Part shown: positions 1-13,308 of the stretch, piece after piece
Layout: each line of letters begins with the position of its first letter
Position numbering within the stretch: position 1 is the stretch's first letter
Origin: Anodontia alba
Lineage: Eukaryota > Mollusca > Bivalvia > Lucinida > Lucinidae
DNA length: 64,000 nucleotides
Reading direction: 5' to 3'
Assembly: GCA_964016985.1 (NCBI GenBank)
Contig: OZ024823.1
Location: 69,047,925-69,111,924 of the forward strand
The notes under the pieces: generated by a model
What the model saw: only the letters and a program-made list of their open reading frames with translations
What the model was told of the DNA's origin: nothing
The model's database searches: none
Position numbers and translations under genes: made by a program

Positions 1-1145
1 TGACCTTGACCTTGAGTCAGCATAGCTGAGTTATGGGTTCTGCACATCATCTCACTGAGGCAAACATTTGACCAATGTTTAAAGAAAATCCTTCCAGGGG
101 TAAAAGAGATATGGAGCCGACACCAAATTCAAGGCTCAAACTCGTGACCTTCAGCTGTGACCTTGACCTTGTCCGCAGGGCTGAGTTATGGGTTCTGCAC
201 ATTGTCCCACTGAGGTGAACATTTGACCAAAGTTTAGAGAAAATCCTCCCAGGGGTAAAGGAGATACAGAGCGGACACAAAATTCAAGGCTCAAACCTTG
301 AACTGTGATCTTGTGAGTCTACATGGTTGAGCTAAGGGTTCTGCACATCATTTCACTGAGGCAAACATTTGACCAAAATTAAAAGAAAATCCTTCCAGGG
401 GTAAAGGAGATATCGAGTGGACACGAAATTCAGGGCTCAAACTCGCAACCTTGAACTGTGACCTTGTCCTTGAGTCCCCATGGCTGAGTTATGGGTTCTG
501 CACATTGTTCCACAAGTGAACATTTGACCAAAGTTTAGAGAAAATCCTCCCAGGGGTAAAGGAGATACAGAGTGGACACGAAATTCAAGACTCAAACCCA
601 TGACCTTGAACTGTGACGTTGACCTTGAGTTGGCATGGTTGAGTTATTGATTCTGCACATCGTCTCACTAAGGTGAACATTTGACCAAAGTTTAAAGAAA
701 ATCCTTCCACTGGTATAGGAGATACAGAGCGGACACAAAATTCAAAACTCAAACCTGTGACCTTGAACTGTGACCTTGACCTTGTGTCGGCATGGTTGAA
801 TTATGAGTTCTGCGCATCATCTCACTGAGGAAAACATATGACCAAAGTTTAAAGAAAATCCTTCCAGGGGTATAGGAGATATGGAGCGAACACAAAATTC
901 AAGGCTCAAACCCAGACCTTGACCTGTGACCTTGACCTTGAATTAGCATGGTTGACACGAGTTCTGCACATCGACTCACTGAGGCAAACATTTGACCAAA
1001 GTTTAATGAAAATCTTTCAAAGGGTTCAGGAGATATGGAGCGGACAAGAAAGTGTTACGGAAGGACAAATGGACAGACGGACAGACGAAGGCCATTTCTA
1101 TAATCCCCCATCTGCTTTGCTTTGCAGTGGGGGATTAACAAACTG
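1..1145. repeat. ~148-bp tandem array with GGACAGAC tail
   Basis: About seven diverged units of roughly 145-150 bp are visible. Each contains 'ttctgcacatc', 'catttgaccaaagttta' and 'aaaatccttccaggggt', separated by 'gaccttgaccttga'. The array runs off the left edge of the window. It ends in a short GGACAGAC-type microsatellite near 1070 followed by a snapback 'aatcccccatctgc...gcagtgggggatt' around 1101-1137, the hairpin tail style of the other arrays here. Short reading frames inside it are not genes. Confidence 0.85.
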
Positions 1146-1265
1146 ATGATATCTGTCTTATTTTGAAATTTTTACACAGCATGCTAAGTATTGAAATTGC
1201 TAGATGCCTGGTGCTTGACATTCTATTCAATTTTGCCTCCAAATTGATGCTTCAATACGTATTTT
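1146..1265. other. short spacer, nothing recognised
   Basis: AT-rich sequence between two tandem-repeat elements, with no coding signal or structure that I can support. Confidence 0.5.
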
Positions 1266-2864
1266 CTAAAAAAAAAAACAAGTGCTCCACCAAGCGGGGC
1301 ATTATACGCCCGTGGCAAGTAATAAAATGTAGCACATAAACACATAAACTGGCACCTGTATAATTCAGTGCTCTAGATATAAACTGTAAGTGGAATTACA
1401 AAACAAAAATTTAAAAAAATTTCACTGGGGCATAGCTCTGCTGATATTTGGTGAACTGTAACCTAAGGGTCCAAGCTGGCCCAGAAATTAAGGGAGAAGT
1501 GACTTCTCCCTCCTGAGAAAATAGGGAGAAGTTTGATGTATCTAGGGAGAATTGCTTTCGAACGAAGGACACACGACAGAAGCATGGCTGTATTATGAGC
1601 TCATATGAGCCTTTGGCTGATTTGTTTTTCCTGTACTTCAATATCGGACCAAACAATAACAAAACAAAAATAAACAACCAACAAAAAAAAAAAAAAAAAA
1701 AAATGCTGCAAGAAATTTTTTTGTAAACCTTTAACTTGTTTTATACTGATTTTATTTTTGTTCTTCAAGAGAGCCAAGGCAGAAGAGTATTAAAAAAAAA
1801 AATCCAAAAAGAATTATGTTTATAAGTTTTGATATTAGTCAAGCTTCTTAATTCTGTATCATTTAATAAATGTATTTATAAAGATTTAATAATGGCAACA
1901 TTTCCTTGCAAATCTAATATAAAAAGATGTTAAAAAAAATAAAAATAAATAACTTACCCATATGGCCATAACATGTTATTTGCAAAAAATATATCTACTA
2001 TAAAATAAAATTTGCACACGATTACCTCTAAACAATATGCTGCGAAAAGTTTACAAAAACTTTCAAAGGGGGCATAACTGCAAATATTTGGTGTACTGTA
2101 ACCTCGAAATAATATGCGCTGCTCCACATCATCGTGTAACTATTTTTGAAGTTTCAGCTTAATCGGATGTAAACTGTGGGAGGAGTTAGCCGGAAATGAA
2201 AAGTTTACAGAAATTTTCAAAGGGGCATAACTCTACTAATATTTGGTGCACTGTAACCTCGAAATAATATGCACTGCTCCACATCATCATGTAACTATTT
2301 ATGAAGTATCAGCTTTATCGGATGTAAACTGTAGGAGGATTTAGCCAGAAACTAAAAATTAATAGAAATTTTCAAAAGGGTATAACTCTGCTAATATTTG
2401 GTGGACTGTAACCTTGAAACAATATGCGCTGCTCGACATCATGGTCTAACTACTAATCAAGTTTCAGCTTGATCGGATGTAAACTGTAGGAGGAGTTAGC
2501 CGGAAACAAAAAGTTTACAGAAATTTTCAAAGGGGCATAACTCTGCTAATATTTGGTGGACTGTAACCCCAAAATAATATGTGCTGCTCCACACCATGGT
2601 CTAACTATAAATGAAGTTTCTGCTTGATCGGATGTAAAATGTAGGAGGAGTTAACCGGAAATGAAAAGTTTACAGAAATTTTCAAAGGAGCATAACTCTG
2701 CATACATTTGGTGGACTGTAACCCTGAAATAATATACGCTGCTCCACATCATGGTCAAACTATATACCAAGTTTCAGCTTGATTGGATGTAAACTGTAGG
2801 AGTTAGATGGACGCCATACCCCGTAACATAATATGTCCCATTTTTCAAACGGGCGTATAAAAAA
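1266..2864. repeat. tandem-repeat element, ~165-bp units
   Basis: The element opens with 'caagtgctccaccaagcggg' and 'cattatacgcccgt' and closes near 2,850 with the complementary 'acgggcgtataa', so its ends are inverted. The left half (1,420-2,030) is single-copy-like and AT-rich with A-runs. The right half (about 2,040-2,815) holds five units of roughly 165 bp marked by 'aaggggcataactctgc', 'tttggtggactgtaacc' and 'gatcggatgtaaactgtagg'. Confidence 0.75.
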
Positions 2865-4134
2865 ACAAGAGGACCATGATGGTCCTATATCGCTCACCTG
2901 AACAAACAGCTTTGCACACTTACTGTTGAAGTTTCAGCCAAGTTCACTGCTCTAAGATTTTTGTATAAATTTTATAGCCCTGCACCCCAGCAGCCATGTC
3001 TTTTTCATGCATCATGATGGCTTGAACTGAATATTGAAAGAGGGTCACCAAAGGAACAATTCTGCCGTTATATTGAAATTGGTCCAGTGGTTTCTGACAA
3101 AAAGATTTTTAAAATGTCTTATATAGATGTATAGGAAAATTAAGCCCCACCCCCTAACGGCCATGTTTTTTGACAAATCATGACAGCTTGAACAAACTTG
3201 GTAGATGGTCACCAAAGGAAAAATCCTGCCAAGTTATATTGAAATCGGTTCAGTGGTTTCTGACAAGAAGATTTTTAAAGTTTTCTATTTAGATATATAG
3301 GGAAAACAAGCCCCACCCCTAGCAACCATGTTTTTTGACGAATCATGATTGCTTGAACAATCTTGGTAGAGGGTCACCAAAGCAACATTCCTGCCAACTA
3401 ATATTGAAATCAGTCAGGTGGTTTCTGACAAGAAGAATTTTAAAGTTTTCTATACAGATATATACGGAAAATAAGCCCCGTCCCCTGACGGCCATGTTTT
3501 TTGACGTATCATGAGGGCGCAATCTTGGTAGAAGGTCGCCAAAGCAACATTCCTGTCAAGTTACATTGAACTCAATCCAACGGTTTCTGACAAGAAGATT
3601 TTTAAAGTTTTCTATATAGATATATAGGAAAAATAAGCCCCACCCCTAGCAGCCATGTTTCTTGACGAATCATGACGGCTTCAATAATCTTGGTAGAGGG
3701 TCACCAAAGCAACATTCCTGCCAAGTTATGTTGAAATTGGTCCATTGGTTTCTGACAAGAAGATTTTTAAACTTTTCTATATAGATATATAGGGAAAATA
3801 AGCCCCGCCCGCACCCCCCACCCCCTCCCCCACCCCCGGTGGCCATGTTTTTTGACGAATCATGATAACTTGAATAATCTTGGTAGAGGGTCAACAAGGA
3901 AAGATTTCTGCCAAGTATTTAAGAAATCGGTCTAGTGGTTTCTGACAAGAAGATTTTTAAAATTTTCTGTATAGATATATAGGGAAAATAAGCCCCGCCC
4001 CCTAGCGGCCATGTTTTTTGACAAATCATGACGGCTTGAACAATCTTGGTAGAGGATCACCAAGGAAACATTTTTGCCTCCTTTTTAGAAATCGGTCCAG
4101 TGCTTTCTGACATGAAGATTTTTAAAGTTTTCTA

Positions 4135-5474
4135 CGAGGGATGTTTGAAATGAATTGCTTATTTCTATCTGGAGACTTCAAATTTCAAGTTAGCCCAAAA
4201 GTACTCATTTCATGCCCTCGAAGTACTCCCCATGGCTAGAAATGCAAAGTTTCAGCCGATGTATCCACTTCTTGAAGGCGTCACGGTATGCTGATTTGGG
4301 CACAGTAATAAGGTACTGATGAATGGCAGATCCAAGTGCCTGTCGGGACTGGTATTTCCGCCCAGCAAGGAATGCTTTCAATTTCGGAAACAAAAAGAAA
4401 TCACATGGGGCAAGGTCTGGGGAATACGGGGGGTGAGGCAAAACAGTTACTTTTTCTTTCTTCAAAAACGCCGTAACTATTGTGGAGGTATGAGCTGGGG
4501 CATTGTCATGTAGAAGACGGACATGTTTAAAACCAGTGGCAGGGCGTCGTTTCTGATAATACTTTTTCAGTTTCTTCAGTACTACGTCTTTGTAGTACTT
4601 TCCGCTGATGCTTTTGCCCTTTTTCACTGGCACTTTTATTGCGACTCCTTCACCAGAGAAGAAGATTGCATACAAAACCTTCTTTGTACTCAAAGAACGT
4701 TTGGCAATTATTGGGCGTTTGCTGTGTTTAGTGGCCCAGATCTTATTGCTAACCTTTCTGACGGGCTCAAAATAATGGACCCAGGTTTCATCACCTGTTA
4801 CGACATTGGCAAACTGCTTTTTGTCATATTTTGGAAACATTTGAAGCAGCTTTTTGGCCACTTTAACCCGTTGCCTCTTTTGCTCGTCAGTCAACAGATG
4901 TGGCACCCATCTAGCAGAAATCTTTCTGACTTTCAAATGCTTCTTCAAAATAATGTGAACCGTTGAAAGTGATATGCCTACCTTTCGTGCAATATCACGA
5001 ACTGTAAATCTGGCATCTCCTTCAATGATTTCCTTTATTTTGGAAATGATTTCTTTACGAGATGCAGATTTTGGCCTACCTGATTTCAGTGCATTTTTGA
5101 TGGACTATACACCAGACTCAAATTTCTTTTTCCACCGCCAAACTGTGTCATAAGACACACAAGAAGGTCCAAAAGCAGTAGAAATTTCAGTCATCAGCTT
5201 CTTCAAAGAACAACCAAGTTTTGAGTGAGCTTTGATGTAAGCCCGTATTTCATCTTTTTTGTCGCCGCTTCTACCAACCATTTTTACTGCAGTGGTCAAT
5301 GACTGCGTGTATTCAAATGGCAAATTTTATGTCTTACACTTAGTCTAACATGTACATTTATACACCATTGTGTAGATATTGAATAACCCTATACAGGTAT
5401 GTATTGGTTTTTAGCGTGCCCCACGTGGATATCGAGCTAGAGGACAATAAGCAATTCATTTCGAACATCCCTCG
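4135..5474 (-). mobile_element. mariner (DD34D) transposon, complete ends
   Basis: A 1,340-bp element sits precisely inside a core repeat of the outer element. Terminal inverted repeats of about 29 bp begin 'cgagggatgtt' at both ends, with one mismatch seen. Both ends are flanked by TA, and the uninterrupted target 'ttctatatagatatatag' occurs in neighbouring units. It carries a transposase gene on the minus strand with one nonsense codon. Confidence 0.93.
4205..5281 (-). pseudogene. mariner transposase, one in-frame stop
   Basis: This encodes the enzyme that cuts and pastes the surrounding mariner through its terminal repeats. The N-terminal half has the paired helix-turn-helix region (VSYDTVWRWKKKF, then SLSTVHIILKKHL). 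The C-terminal half is the DDE domain: GDETWVHYFEP, LLHDNAPAH and YSPDLAPCDFF, with 34 residues between the second and third Asp, so the class is DD34D. The likely start is the Met at 5,281 (MVGRSGDK); an upstream Met at 5,323 is also in frame. A single TAG at 5,105-5,107 after FESGV splits it, and the frame is otherwise open for about 358 codons, the normal family length. Near-intact ends and only one stop suggest fairly recent death, or a copy that could be supplied in trans. Confidence 0.9.
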
Positions 5475-6293
5475 TATATAGATATACAGGGGAAAAAAAA
5501 GCCCCACCCCCTGGCAGCCATGGTTTTTGACGAATCACGATGGCTTGAACAATCTTGGTAGAAGGTTATAAAAGAAACATTCCTGCTGTGTTATATTGAA
5601 ATCCGTCCAGTGGTTTCTGACAAGAAGATTTTTAAACTTTTCTATATAGATATATAGGGAAAATAAGTCCCACCCCCTGGCGACCATGTTTTTTGACGAA
5701 TCCAAATGGCTTGAACAATCTTGGTAAAGGATCACCAAAGGAACATTTCTGCAAAATAATATTGAAATCGGTCCAGTGGTTTCTGACAAGAAGATTTTTA
5801 AAGTTTTCCATATAGATATATAGGGAAAATAAGCTCCGCCCCCTGGCGACCATGTTTTTTGATGAATCCAAATGGCTTGAAAAATCTTGGTAGAGGATCA
5901 CCAAATGAACATTTCTGCAAAATTATATTGAAATCGGTCCAGTGATTTCTGACAAGAAGATTTTTAAAGTTTTCTATATAGATATATAGGGAAAATAAGC
6001 CCCGCCCCCTGGCGGCCATGTTTTTTGACGAATCCAAATGGCTTGAACAATCTTAGTAAAGGATCACCAAAGGAACATTTCTGCAAAATTATATAGAAAT
6101 CGGTTCAGTGGTTTCTGACAAGAAGATTTTGAAAGTTTTCTATATAGATATATAGGGAAAATAAGCCCCGCCCCCTGGCGGCCATGTTTTTTGACGAATC
6201 CAAATGGCTTGAACAATCTTGGTAGAGGATCACCAAAAAAACACTTCTGCAAAATTATATTGAAATTTTTGCACAGTTTATTTCACAAATCTC

Positions 6294-6324
6294 AACGTTT
6301 CGGCTGATTAAAGCCTTTTTCAAG
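6294..6324 (-). ncRNA. hammerhead-like motif, left PLE 3' end
   Basis: On the minus strand this reads cttgaaaaa, then stem ggct / loop ttaatc / stem agcc, then gaaacg. PLE termini are known to carry hammerhead-ribozyme motifs with a catalytic core, a short stem II and a GAAA. This copy has the stem II and GAAA but not a canonical CUGANGA core, so self-cleavage is uncertain. The right-arm counterpart (20,934-20,964) has lost pairing in the stem. Confidence 0.45.
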
Positions 6325-6790
6325 AGAGTTAAGTTCTTTCAATGCTACACAATCTTCTCATCAATACTGTCAACCATTTTAAATACAGATGTTATGCACA
6401 CCGTTGTCACGACGTCATAACATCTGATTACTCTCGCCAAGACGTCGTACTACCATTTGGCGCCAAAACTGGAGTAAAAGTGTTAAGACTTTTTCAACAA
6501 TCAGACCACTAACGTGATGCAGTTCACAATGAAATAAGCCAGTCTTTAGTAAATAGGGAGGGAAAAAAAAAAAAAAAAAAGTAATAAATAAATGAATAAA
6601 ATATTAAAACAAAATGAAACAATAAGTAAACAGTAAAGGACCATAGCTGTGAAATTAAAATAATAAAATAATTATAATAATAAAAGCTCCCTGCACATCA
6701 CCTTAACAATTCAGTGTAGTAATACCCAATGTACTATAGTAACCAGTACTAAAATTTATGTTGATGATGATTTAAAACAATAACAACAAA

Positions 6791-6834
<44 letters not shown>

Positions 6835-6955
6835 GGGAGGGGGGGGGGGGGGGGGTGGGGGGAGATAAATTAAAAAAAAAAAAATTGTAATTGAAAATAA
6901 ATAACAAACTAACCAAAATGAATAAATAGATACATAATAAAATATAATATGGAAG
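6325..6955. other. left PLE 3' UTR with poly-A/poly-G tract
   Basis: Noncoding 3' region of the left PLE, matched in inverse by about 20,340-20,930. It contains AT-rich sequence and an A-run followed directly by a G-run at about 6,796-6,862. No gene is supported. Confidence 0.7.
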
Positions 6956-9288
6956 AAACAAGAGGCCCACGGGCCACGATTCGCTCACCTGAGTGACATA
7001 GCCACTGCAGACATGCAGATGTTATGCAACCTTTTTCCAATCCTATCATCGCAACTAATGAAAATATCATCATTTGAGCAGTTCTTAGTTTTGAAGAAGA
7101 ATATATGGGCCTGACAGTCAATGGAGCATGATCATTTGAATAAACTATCAATCACATTTCAACAGAAGGATCAATGTGAAATTTGGTGGAAATTGGCTAA
7201 GTGGTTTCTGAAGAATCGTGATTTTATACATGTAAACAGCACAGTGGCAGGGAAATATTATAAATATAAACCAGATGACGGCCATCTTAGATTTCCAATC
7301 AGAACAATTTTAACTACTGTTGATCTACAAGTCACTTCGATACTTTCAATATAAATGTATATGGCCTACACAAATAGGGAAGCAAATTTGACCTTGGAGG
7401 CAAAAAGGTCAAATGTCAACATAGAACCATCATTTGAGCAATTTTGGTAGATCTCCTGTCCCCCGTAATTTGTGCAAAGATTAGGACCCAGGGCTTATTT
7501 GGTTATGGAGAAGAAGATTTTTAAAGGCTTTTACCATATATGGGCATGCCTCCATTTTGATCAATGGACCATACCCATTTTAGCAATCTTTCATTCTCCT
7601 GCCCACGGAGGCTCCGCATGAAATTTGAGCAACACTGGCCCGGAGCCTTCAGAGGAAAAGCCATTTGAAATTATCAACATTTTTTTCCATACTAATGTAT
7701 GGGGCCCATACAAATGCATACAGAAGCAAACTTGACCTCGCCGTAAAAAGGTTAAATGTCAATGTATGACAATTATTTTAGCAACTTTGGTAGACCGCCC
7801 GTTCCAGATGATATATGCACAGATTCAGCCACAAGCCATCCTCGGTTTTGGAGAATAAGATTTTTAAATGTTTTTTCCCATGCAAATGCATAAGGAAGCA
7901 ACTTGACCTTGCCGTAAAAAGGTCAAATGTCAATGTATGACCATTATTTTAGCAACTTTGGTAGACCCCCTGTCTCCGATGATTTATGCAAACATTCAGC
8001 CCCAAAGCATCCTCGGTTCTAGAGAAGAAGATCTATAAAGGTTTTTACCATACATGGGCATGGCGCCCACCTTGGTCAACGAACCGTGACCATTTTAGCA
8101 ATCTTTTGTTCCCCCTACCTAAGGAGGCTCCATATGAAATTTGAGCAAAATTGGCCCAGAGGCTCCAGAGGAGAAGTTGTTTGAAATTCTGAACATTTTT
8201 CCCATACAAATGCATAAGGAAGCGAAATTGACCTTAACGTAAAAACGTCAAATGTCAATGTACGACCATTATTTTAGCAATTTTGGTAGCCCTCCTGTTC
8301 CCGAAGATATATGCAAAGATTCAGCCATAAGGCATGCTCGGTTTTGGAGAAGAAGATTTTTAAAGGTTTTTCCCATACAAATGAACAGGGAAGCAAACTT
8401 GACCTTGCCGTAAAAAGGTCAAACGTCAACGTACGACAATTCTTTTAGCAATTTTGGTAGACCTCCCGTCCCCGATGATTCCTGCAAAGGTTCAGCCCAA
8501 AGGCATTCTCAGTTCTGAAGAAGTAGATTTTTAAAGGTTTTTACCATATATGGGCAGGGCGGCCACCTTGGTCAACGGACCGCGACCATTTTAGCAAGTT
8601 TTCGTTCCCCCACCCTAAGGAGGCTCCATATGAAATTTGAGCAAAATTGGCCCAGAGGCTCCAGAGGAGAAGTTGTTTGAAATTCTGAACATTTTTCCCA
8701 TACAAATGCATAAGGAAGCAAAACTGACCTTACCGTAAAAAGGTCAAATGTCAATGTACGACCATTTTTTTAGCAATTTTGGTAGCTCTCCTGTTCCCAA
8801 AGATATATGCAAAGATTCAGCCATAAGGCATGCTCGCTTTTGGAGAAGAAGATTTTTAAAGGTTTTTCCCATACAAATGCATAGGGAAGCAAACTTGACC
8901 TTGCCGTAAAAAGGTCAAACGTCAACGTACGACAATTCTTTTAGCAATTTTGGTAGACCTCCCGTCCCCGATGATTCCTGCAAAGGTTCAGCCCCAAGGC
9001 ATTCTCGGTTCTGGAGAAGAAGATTTTTAAAGGTTTTTACCATATATGGGCGTGGCGGCCATCTTGGTCAACGGACCGCGACCATTTTAGCAATTTTTCG
9101 TTCCCCCACCCTAAGGAGGCTCCATATGAAATTTGAGCAAAATTGGCTCAGCGGTTTCAGAGGAGAAGTCGTTTGAAAATGTTAACGGACGGACGCACGG
9201 ACGGACGGACGCACGGACGGACGGACGCACGGACGACGGACGAAAAGTGATCACAATAGCTCATCCTGAGCAGAGCTCAGGTGAGCTA
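6956..9288. mobile_element. tandem-repeat element nested in left PLE arm
   Basis: The head 'aacaagaggcccacgggcc' is followed by 'cgctcacctgagtgac'. The interior holds long units of roughly 480-540 bp, marked by 'cccatacaaatgcataagg', 'ccttgccgtaaaaaggtcaa' and 'accattttagcaa'. A (GGACGGACGCAC)n microsatellite lies at 9,185-9,240, followed by the terminal hairpin 'gctcatcctgagcagagctcaggtgagcta'. The right arm has the unfilled site near 20,330 ('ttttttcttccatattata', reverse orientation), which fixes the boundaries. No protein is encoded. Confidence 0.88.
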
Positions 9289-9589
9289 AAAATATAATAA
9301 ATATAATAATAAAAAATATAAATAAATAATTAATATATATATAAATGATCATAATAAAAGAACTAATAAATTCATAAATTATCTACCCCTATACATTTGC
9401 AGAAACATAGCTCATTGATAACTTTAACCAATAAAAAATAAATAAATAAATAAATAAAGTAAATAAAAACAAAAAAAAAAAAAAAATATAATAAAATAAT
9501 AATAATAATAATAAAGAAATCATGATAATGCTAACAAATAGATATGCTATTTACCCCCTTTATATTTGCAAAATTATATATATAAAAAA
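9289..9589. other. PLE 3' UTR segment, AT-rich
   Basis: Resumption of the left PLE arm between two nested elements. It pairs with about 20,050-20,330 of the right arm. It contains AATA/AAAT simple repeats and no coding sequence. Confidence 0.75.
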
Positions 9590-12500
9590 AACAAGAGGAC
9601 CATGATGGTCCTATATTGCTCACCTGACCAAACAGATTTGCATATTTACTGTTGAAGTTTCAGCCAAGTTCACTGCTCTAGGATTTTTGTATAAACTTTA
9701 TAGCACTAACCACCCCCACCCCCCTCCACCACACCCCTGGCCATGTTTTTTTACAAATCTTGACGACCTGAACTGAATCTTAAAAGAGGGTCACCAAAGG
9801 AACATTTCTGCCAAGTTATATTGAAATTGGTCCAGTGGTTTAAAAAGTTTTATATAGCTATAAAGCCCTACGCCCTAACGGCCATGTTTTTTGACGAATC
9901 ATGACAGCTTGAACAAACTTGGTAGAGGGTCACCAAAGGAACATTCCTACCAAGTTATATTGAAATCTGTTCAGTGGTTTCTGACAAGAAGATTTTTAAA
10001 GTTTTCTATTTAGATATATAGGGAAAACAAGCCCCACCCCATGGTAGCCATGTTTTTTGACGAATCATGATTGCTTGTACAATCTTGATAGAGGTTCACC
10101 AAAGCAACATTCCAGCCAAGTAATATTGAAATCAGTCATGGGGTATGTGACAAGAAGAATTTTAAAATTTTCTATGCAGATATATATGAAAAATAAGCCC
10201 CACCCCCCTGTGGGCCATGGTTTTTGACATATCATGAAGGCTTAAACAATCTTGGTAGAAGGTCACCAAAGCAACATTCCTGCCAAGTTACATTGAACTC
10301 GGTCCAACTGTTTCTTACGAGAAGATTTTTAAAGTTTTCTATATAGATATATAGGGAAAATAAGCCCCGCCCCCAAGCGGCCATGATTTTTGATGAATCA
10401 TGACAGCCTGAACAATCTTTGTAGAGGGTCACCAAAGAAACATTCCTGCCAAGTTGTATTGAAATCGGTCCACTGGTTTCTGAAAAGAAGATTTTTAAAG
10501 TTTTATATATAGATATATAGGGAAAATAAGCCCTGCCCCAGGCAGCCATGTTTTTTGACGAATCATGATTACTTGAACAATCTTAGTAGAGGGTCACCAA
10601 GGAAAAATTTCTGCAGTTATAATGAAATCGGTTCAGTGGTTTCTAACAAGAAGAGTTTTTAAAGTTTTCTATATAGATATATAAGGAAAATAAGCCCCGA
10701 CTCCTGGCGGCCATGTTTTTTGACGAATCATGACAGCTTGAACAATCTTGATAGAGGGTTACATAAGAAACATTCCTGCAAAGTTACATTGAAATCGGTC
10801 AAGTGCTTTCTGAAAAGACTATTAAAATTTTCTATATAGATAAATTATATAGGAAAATAAGCCCCGCCCCCTAGCGGCCATGTTTTTTGACAAATCATAA
10901 CGGCTTGAACAATCTTGGTAAAGGGTCACCAAGGAAACATTTCTGCGAAGTTATATTGAAATCAGTCCTGTGGTTTCTGACGACAAGATTTTTTCAAGTT
11001 TTCTATATAGAATTATATCGAAAATAAGCCCCGCACCCCCTAGCGGCCATGTTTTTTGACAAATCATGTCGGCTTGAACAATCTTGATAGAGGGTCACTA
11101 AGGAAACATTTCTGCCAAGTTATATTGAAATCGGTCCAGTCGTTTATGACAAGAAGATTTTTAAAGTTTTCTATATAGATATATTGGAAAAATTAACCCC
11201 GCCCCCTAGCGGCCATGTTTTTTAACGAATCATGGCGGCTTGAACAATCTTGCAACAGGATCACCAAAGGAACATTTCTGCAAAATCATATGGAAATCGG
11301 TCTAGTGGTTTCTGACAAGAAGATTTTTAAAGTTTTCCATAAGATATATAAGGAAAATAAGCCCCGCCCCCCTGGCGGCCATGTTTTTTGACAAATCCAA
11401 ATGGCTTGAACAATCTTGCAACAGGATCACCAAAGGAACATTTCTGCAAAATCATATGGAAATCCGTCCAGTGGTTTCTGACAAGAAGATTTTTAAAGTT
11501 TTCTATACAGATATACAGTGAAAAAATAAGCCCCGCCCCCTGGTGGCCATGTTTTTTGACAAATCCAAATGGCTTGAACAATCTTGGTACAGGATCACCA
11601 AAGGAACATTTTTGCAAAATTATATTGAAATCGGTCCAGTGGTTTTGGACAAGAAGATTTTTAAAAGTTTTCTATATAGATTATATAGGGAAAATAAGCC
11701 CCGCCCCCTGGCGGCCGTGTTTTTTGACGAATCCAAATGTCTTGAACAATCTTGGTAGAGGGTCACCAAAGGAACATTTCTGCAAAATTATATTGAAATC
11801 GGTCCAGTGGTTTCGGACAAGAAGATTTTTAAAGTTTTCTATATAGATATATAGGGAAAATAAGCCCCGCCCCCTGGCGGCCACGTTTTTTGACGAATCC
11901 AAATGGCTTGAACAATCTTGGTAGAGGATCACCAAAGGAACATTTCTGCAAAATTATATTGAAATCAGTCCAGTAGTTTCGGACAAGAAGATTTTTAAAG
12001 TTTTCTATATAGATATATGGGGAAAATAAGCCCTGCCTCCTGGCGGCCATGTTTTTTGACGAATCCAAATGGCTTGAACAATCTTGGTAGAGGATCACCA
12101 AAGGAACATTTCTGCAAAATTATATTGAAATCTGTCCAGTGGTTTCTGACAAGAAGATTTTGAAAATTTTCTATATAGATATATAGGGAAAATAAGCCCC
12201 GCCCCCTGGCGGCCATGTTTTTTGACGAATCCGAATGGCTTGAACAATCTTGGTAGAGGATCACCAAAGGAACATTTCTGCAAAATTATACTGAAATCGG
12301 TCCAGTGGTTTCTGACAAGAAGATTTTTTAAGTTTTTAGTTAAAAAATCTATTTTTAGCTCCTGTGACCTAGATATGCAACAGACTGGAACCATTTGAAC
12401 AACTTTGAAAGAGGACCAACCAAGGATCATTCCTGTGAAGTTTGGTCAAAATCCAATCAGTGGTTTAGGGGGAGATGTTGTTTAAAGATTGTGGACGGAT

Positions 12501-13276
12501 GGACGGATGGACGGACGCACGAATGGGTACATACGTGGCTATGCACTTTGTGGCAAAAATCATTAAGTGGCTACTGATTTTAAGTGCCTATTACTGTCCA
12601 TCATTATGTGTCTACAAATTACATTTAGCCACATTAGGTATGGATTACCTGTCCATAGCTATTATTCTCTTGTGTGGGTAGCCATTTAACCACATTAGGT
12701 ATGGATTACCTGTCAGTAGCTACCATTCTCTTATGTGGCTAGCCATTTAGCCACGTTAGGTATAGATTAACTTTCCATAAGGGGCTACTGATTTTAAGTG
12801 GCTTTGGATTACCTGTCCATAGCTATTATTCTCTTGTGTGGGTAGCCATTTAACCACATTAGGTATGGATTACCTGTCAGTAGCTACCATTCTCTTATGT
12901 GGCTAGCCATTTAGCCACGTTAGGTATAGATTAACTGTTCATAAGGGGCTACTGATTTTAAGTGGCTTTCAAAAGATTATTACTGCGCAGGCGCATAAAA
13001 AAAGATGGTACCCGAGGGTACTTGGACGTCCTTAGGAATGGATGGATTTCTGACCATTATTATGTGCCTACAAATTAAAATAACTTTATTTAGCCAGATT
13101 AAGTATGGATTACCTGTCCATAGCTCTCTCTAATGTGGCTAGCCTGGTATGACCATTTTGCCACTTAAGTATCTAAAATGCTGATGGTAAGCCACGCAAG
13201 TACCCGCTTGTGGGAACGGACGGACGGACATACGGACGACGACGACGACGGACGGTGAGTGATCACAAAAGCTCAC

Positions 13277-13302
<26 letters not shown>
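9590..13302. mobile_element. second tandem-repeat element nested in left PLE arm
   Basis: The head 'acaagaggaccatgatggtc' is at 9,590. About 15 core units of ~165 bp follow (9,760-12,330), of the same family as the outer element at 2,865. A section rich in 'agccatttagccacattagg' repeats (12,600-12,960) includes a near-exact internal duplication of roughly 180 bp. The tail has a GGACGG/GACGAC microsatellite (about 13,217-13,253) and the hairpin 'agctcaccttgagc..gctcaggtgagcta'. The right PLE arm is empty at the matching A-rich site near 20,040. Confidence 0.87.

Positions 13303-13308
<6 letters not shown>

Noticed and set aside
6749..6988. 79-codon reverse frame with poly-Phe and poly-Pro
   Set aside because: Homopolymer A/G tract translation.
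11327..12430. Stacked ~90-codon reverse frames with 'FKNLLVRNHWTDFN'
   Set aside because: Artefacts of the ~165-bp tandem unit.
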